A stretch of DNA of 64,000 nt, taken from the NCBI GenBank assembly GCA_013151645.1, contig JAADHU010000017.1:1-64000 (forward strand). Direction: 5' to 3'. The notes beneath the pieces were generated by a model. That model did not search any database. It worked only from the letters and a program-made list of their open reading frames with translations, and was not told the DNA's origin. Position 1 is the stretch's first letter. Every line of letters starts with the position of its first letter. This DNA comes from Gammaproteobacteria bacterium. GTDB taxonomy: Bacteria > Pseudomonadota > Gammaproteobacteria > Steroidobacterales > Woeseiaceae. Both the position numbers and the translations under genes were made by a program. Positions 61,833 to 64,000 of this stretch are shown piece by piece.

Positions 61833-63689
61833 ATGGATGCGCTGCCTGTACTGACCACCGAAATAGCGATCGTCATGCTAATCGTGGTATTCGCAGTGTT
61901 TCTTTTTGCAACAGAAGTGGTGCGAGTCGACGTCACGGCGATGCTGATCATGACGCTGCTGGGTCTGTTGAGCTTCGTGCCGGGTCTGGACGATCTGCTA
62001 ACGAACGACGTCCTGTTCTCCGGCTTTTCCAGTAATGCGGTAATTTCCATCATCGGGGTCATGATTCTGGGCGGCGGCCTCGACAAGACCGGCGTCATGG
62101 AGCGGGTGGCCTGGGGTATCTTGCGCTACGGCGGCAAGACCGAAAAACAGATCGTTTCATTGACTGCAGGTACTGCCGCCGTCATTTCATCGTTCATGCA
62201 AAATGTTGGCGCGGCGGCCTTATTCCTTCCCGTCGTCTCGCGTATTTCGTCGCGTACCCGGCTGTCCATGTCCCGATTGGTGATGCCCATGGGTTTCTGC
62301 GCCATCCTCGGCGGCACGATGACGCTGGTCGCATCAAGCCCTTTGATTATGCTCAACGACCTGCTCGACAATGCAAATCGCAGCCTCGACCCGGATCAGG
62401 CGATGCAGCATTTTGGCCTTTTTTCGGTAACGCCGGTCGGCCTCGCGCTGGTCGGTAGCGGCTTGGCCTTTTTCGTTTTCTTTGGTAAATCCGTGTTACC
62501 GGAGGGCAAAACGGTTAGCGCCTCTCGCAGAACCGGCACTTCGCGCTATATGCGCAGCCTGCATGGCATCCGTGCGGCGGTTCGCGAAGTCGTTGTTCCC
62601 GATGGCAGCGATCTCGCCGGGATGGATATCGCCAGCGTACAGTCCAGATACGACATCCGCATCGTCGCCTCGAGTTACGCCGGCAAGGTACTGGTATCAC
62701 CGCCAGTCGAAATTCAGATCGCGACCCCTGCGTCACTGGCAATCATTGCACAACCCGACAGACTAAAAGCCTTCGTCAACGGCTGTGGTCTGTCGTTGCG
62801 TCCGAAACTTCGCGAATTCCGACACTTGCTGGCCCGTTCGATTGCCGGTGTAGTTGAGATTCTTGTGCCGCCGGATTCCCCGGTAGAAGGCCGAACCGCA
62901 AAAGAAATGCATTTTCGAATGACCTACGGTCTCAGCCTGCTGTCGATTGTTCGCGCCGGCAAGGCCATCACGGACAACGTTGCCGATATCCCGTTTGCCG
63001 CGGGTGACATGCTGCTTTGTCACACGCGCTGGGACCATCTGGCGCGGCTTGAAAAGGATCGGGACCTGGTCATCGTTACCACCGACTATCCCCGCGAGCC
63101 GCAGGAACCCTACAAGCTCGCGTTGGCGCTGGCTTTTTTCGCTCTCGCTATCGGCCTGATCATTTTCACCGATATATTGTTGCCCGTCGCCCTCATGGCG
63201 GGTGCCGTTGGCATGATCGTATCGGGTGTAGTAACCATGGACGACGCTTACAAAGCCGTCAGCTGGAAAACCGTCTTTCTGCTCGCCGGTTTGCTGCCGC
63301 TGGGCATTGCTGTCGAATCCTCGGGGACAGCAGAATACGTCGTGCGACACCTGTTGGCACGCCTTGGAGACGCCCCGGTCTGGACACTGCAAACGATGAT
63401 CGCCGTCCTCGCGAGCGCAGTCTCTTTGGTCATGTCGAACGTGGGTGCCACGGTGTTGCTGGTACCGTTTGCGATCAACCTGGCACTGGCAATCGGCGCC
63501 GATCCGGCGGTGTTCGCTTTGACGGTGGCGATTTCAACGTCAAATTCCTTTCTGATTCCCACTCACCAGGTTAACGCACTCATCATGGGGCCGGGTGACT
63601 ACAAAGTCTCCGATTTCGTTCGTGCCGGAAGCATCATGAGCATTCTGTTCCTGGTGGTGTCGCTGCTGATGCTCAATCTTGTGTTCTGA
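61833..63689 (+). CDS. SLC13-type anion permease with two RCK_C domains
   Basis: 618 residues. Membrane half 1 (about 1-220: IAIVMLIVVFAVFLFATEVV, SSNAVISIIGVMILGGGLD, SFMQNVGAAALFLPVV), two TrkA-C/RCK_C domains (about 240-305 and 330-415), membrane half 2 (about 420-618: FLLAGLLPLGIAVESSGTAE, SNVGATVLLVPFAINLALAI, STSNSFLIPTHQVNALIMGP). It moves dicarboxylates, sulfate or similar anions with Na+; the RCK_C domains suggest ligand control. Substrate unknown. Confidence 0.9.
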   Translation: MDALPVLTTEIAIVMLIVVFAVFLFATEVVRVDVTAMLIMTLLGLLSFVPGLDDLLTNDVLFSGFSSNAVISIIGVMILGGGLDKTGVMERVAWGILRYGGKTEKQIVSLTAGTAAVISSFMQNVGAAALFLPVVSRISSRTRLSMSRLVMPMGFCAILGGTMTLVASSPLIMLNDLLDNANRSLDPDQAMQHFGLFSVTPVGLALVGSGLAFFVFFGKSVLPEGKTVSASRRTGTSRYMRSLHGIRAAVREVVVPDGSDLAGMDIASVQSRYDIRIVASSYAGKVLVSPPVEIQIATPASLAIIAQPDRLKAFVNGCGLSLRPKLREFRHLLARSIAGVVEILVPPDSPVEGRTAKEMHFRMTYGLSLLSIVRAGKAITDNVADIPFAAGDMLLCHTRWDHLARLEKDRDLVIVTTDYPREPQEPYKLALALAFFALAIGLIIFTDILLPVALMAGAVGMIVSGVVTMDDAYKAVSWKTVFLLAGLLPLGIAVESSGTAEYVVRHLLARLGDAPVWTLQTMIAVLASAVSLVMSNVGATVLLVPFAINLALAIGADPAVFALTVAISTSNSFLIPTHQVNALIMGPGDYKVSDFVRAGSIMSILFLVVSLLMLNLVF

Positions 63690-63735
63690 TGTGCGACTGA
63701 CGTTCGGCTCGCAGCGGCACGTCTGACCGCGGCGT

Positions 63736-64000
63736 CTATTGCCGGGAATAATGTGCTTTCTTGGGGAGAACCTGCCGTACGCCACCCTGGGGCCGCGCGG
63801 AATCGCCCGTATAGCGAGGAATCAAATGAATGTGGACGTGGAAGATACTCTGCCCTGCCGCCCGACCCACGTTGACGCCGACATTATAGCCATCGGGACT
63901 GAATTCTTCGTCCAGAACCTTTTGCTCTTCAGCCACTAATTCCATACAGGCGGCTACCTCTTCGGCGCTAAGGTCGAAGAAGCTGGCGCAGTGCCGAATC
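63736..64000 (-). CDS. HIT-family (HINT-like) protein, N-terminus outside window
   Basis: The last 88 codons are visible. The frame stays open to the window edge with RHCASFFDLSAEE, then DGYNVGVNVGRAAGQSIFHV and the histidine triad HVHIHLIPRY. It is a purine nucleotide phosphoramidase or dinucleotide hydrolase type. The start codon lies beyond 64000; an internal ATG at 63945 is not the start. Confidence 0.9.
   Translation of the reverse strand, partial: IRHCASFFDLSAEEVAACMELVAEEQKVLDEEFSPDGYNVGVNVGRAAGQSIFHVHIHLIPRYTGDSARPQGGVRQVLPKKAHYSRQ

Overview
The window looks like a chromosomal segment of a GC-rich gammaproteobacterium. The evidence is conserved gene order: divergent lipoprotein/gcvR-bcp; an mlaFEDCB operon convergent with bepA-mlaA; rpsP-rimM-trmD-rplS beside ffh and ypjD-corB; rnr-rlmB; and rpsF-rpsR-rplI-dnaB-alr. 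A SUF operon of the rrf2-sufBCDSUT type, many TTG/GTG starts, a TPR-linked TRAP transporter and several eukaryote-like Ser/Thr kinases suggest a marine or sediment lineage near Xanthomonadales, Steroidobacterales or Woeseiales. That placement is inference only. No prophage, transposase, CRISPR array or rRNA operon is visible.

Layout. 1-240: a tRNA-Ser(GGA) cut by the window edge, followed by a broken copy of the same tRNA carrying a 68-nt block of four mini-hairpins in its T-loop. 268-1735: short lipoprotein, gcvR, bcp. 1892-7244: envelope quality control (bepA) and a complete Mla phospholipid transport system. 7292-8311: class I aldolase. 8500-14842: SUF iron-sulfur operon with its regulator and a palindromic operator over the -10. 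14854-22030: sixA, putA, hslR, kbl-tdh (threonine to glycine), and a membrane protein/XRE pair. 22060-28905: sppA, a PQQ-type dehydrogenase and a TatT-DctPQM transporter, all on the minus strand. 29001-36309: translation and secretion core genes, ypjD, corB, radA.

36571-40534: a phospho-signalling cassette made of a CHASE2 receptor kinase, a PP2C phosphatase and an FHA protein, i.e. writer, eraser and reader together. 40578-48803: alr, dnaB, rplI, a DUF2232 membrane protein where priB might be expected, rpsR, an S6 gene with a long repetitive acidic tail, rlmB and rnr. 48893-48979: tRNA-Leu(CAG) whose promoter holds a palindrome. 48986-53003: an ECF sigma factor overlapping a second kinase (with TPRs), and two small genes. 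53042-57105: an exported beta-propeller-like protein, then an arsR-carbonic anhydrase-SulP operon preceded by a perfect 23+23 bp inverted repeat. 57225-60016: a TonB-dependent receptor with a textbook terminator and an upstream palindrome. 60105-64000: a Cys/His-rich exported protein, rdgC, an SLC13 permease with RCK_C domains and the end of a HIT-family gene.

Most of the window is conserved housekeeping. The most unusual items are the interrupted tRNA-Ser copy, the 52-bp inverted repeat of the bicarbonate operon, the two kinase modules and the repetitive tail of ribosomal protein S6. All calls come from reading sequence and translated motifs; no database search was run.
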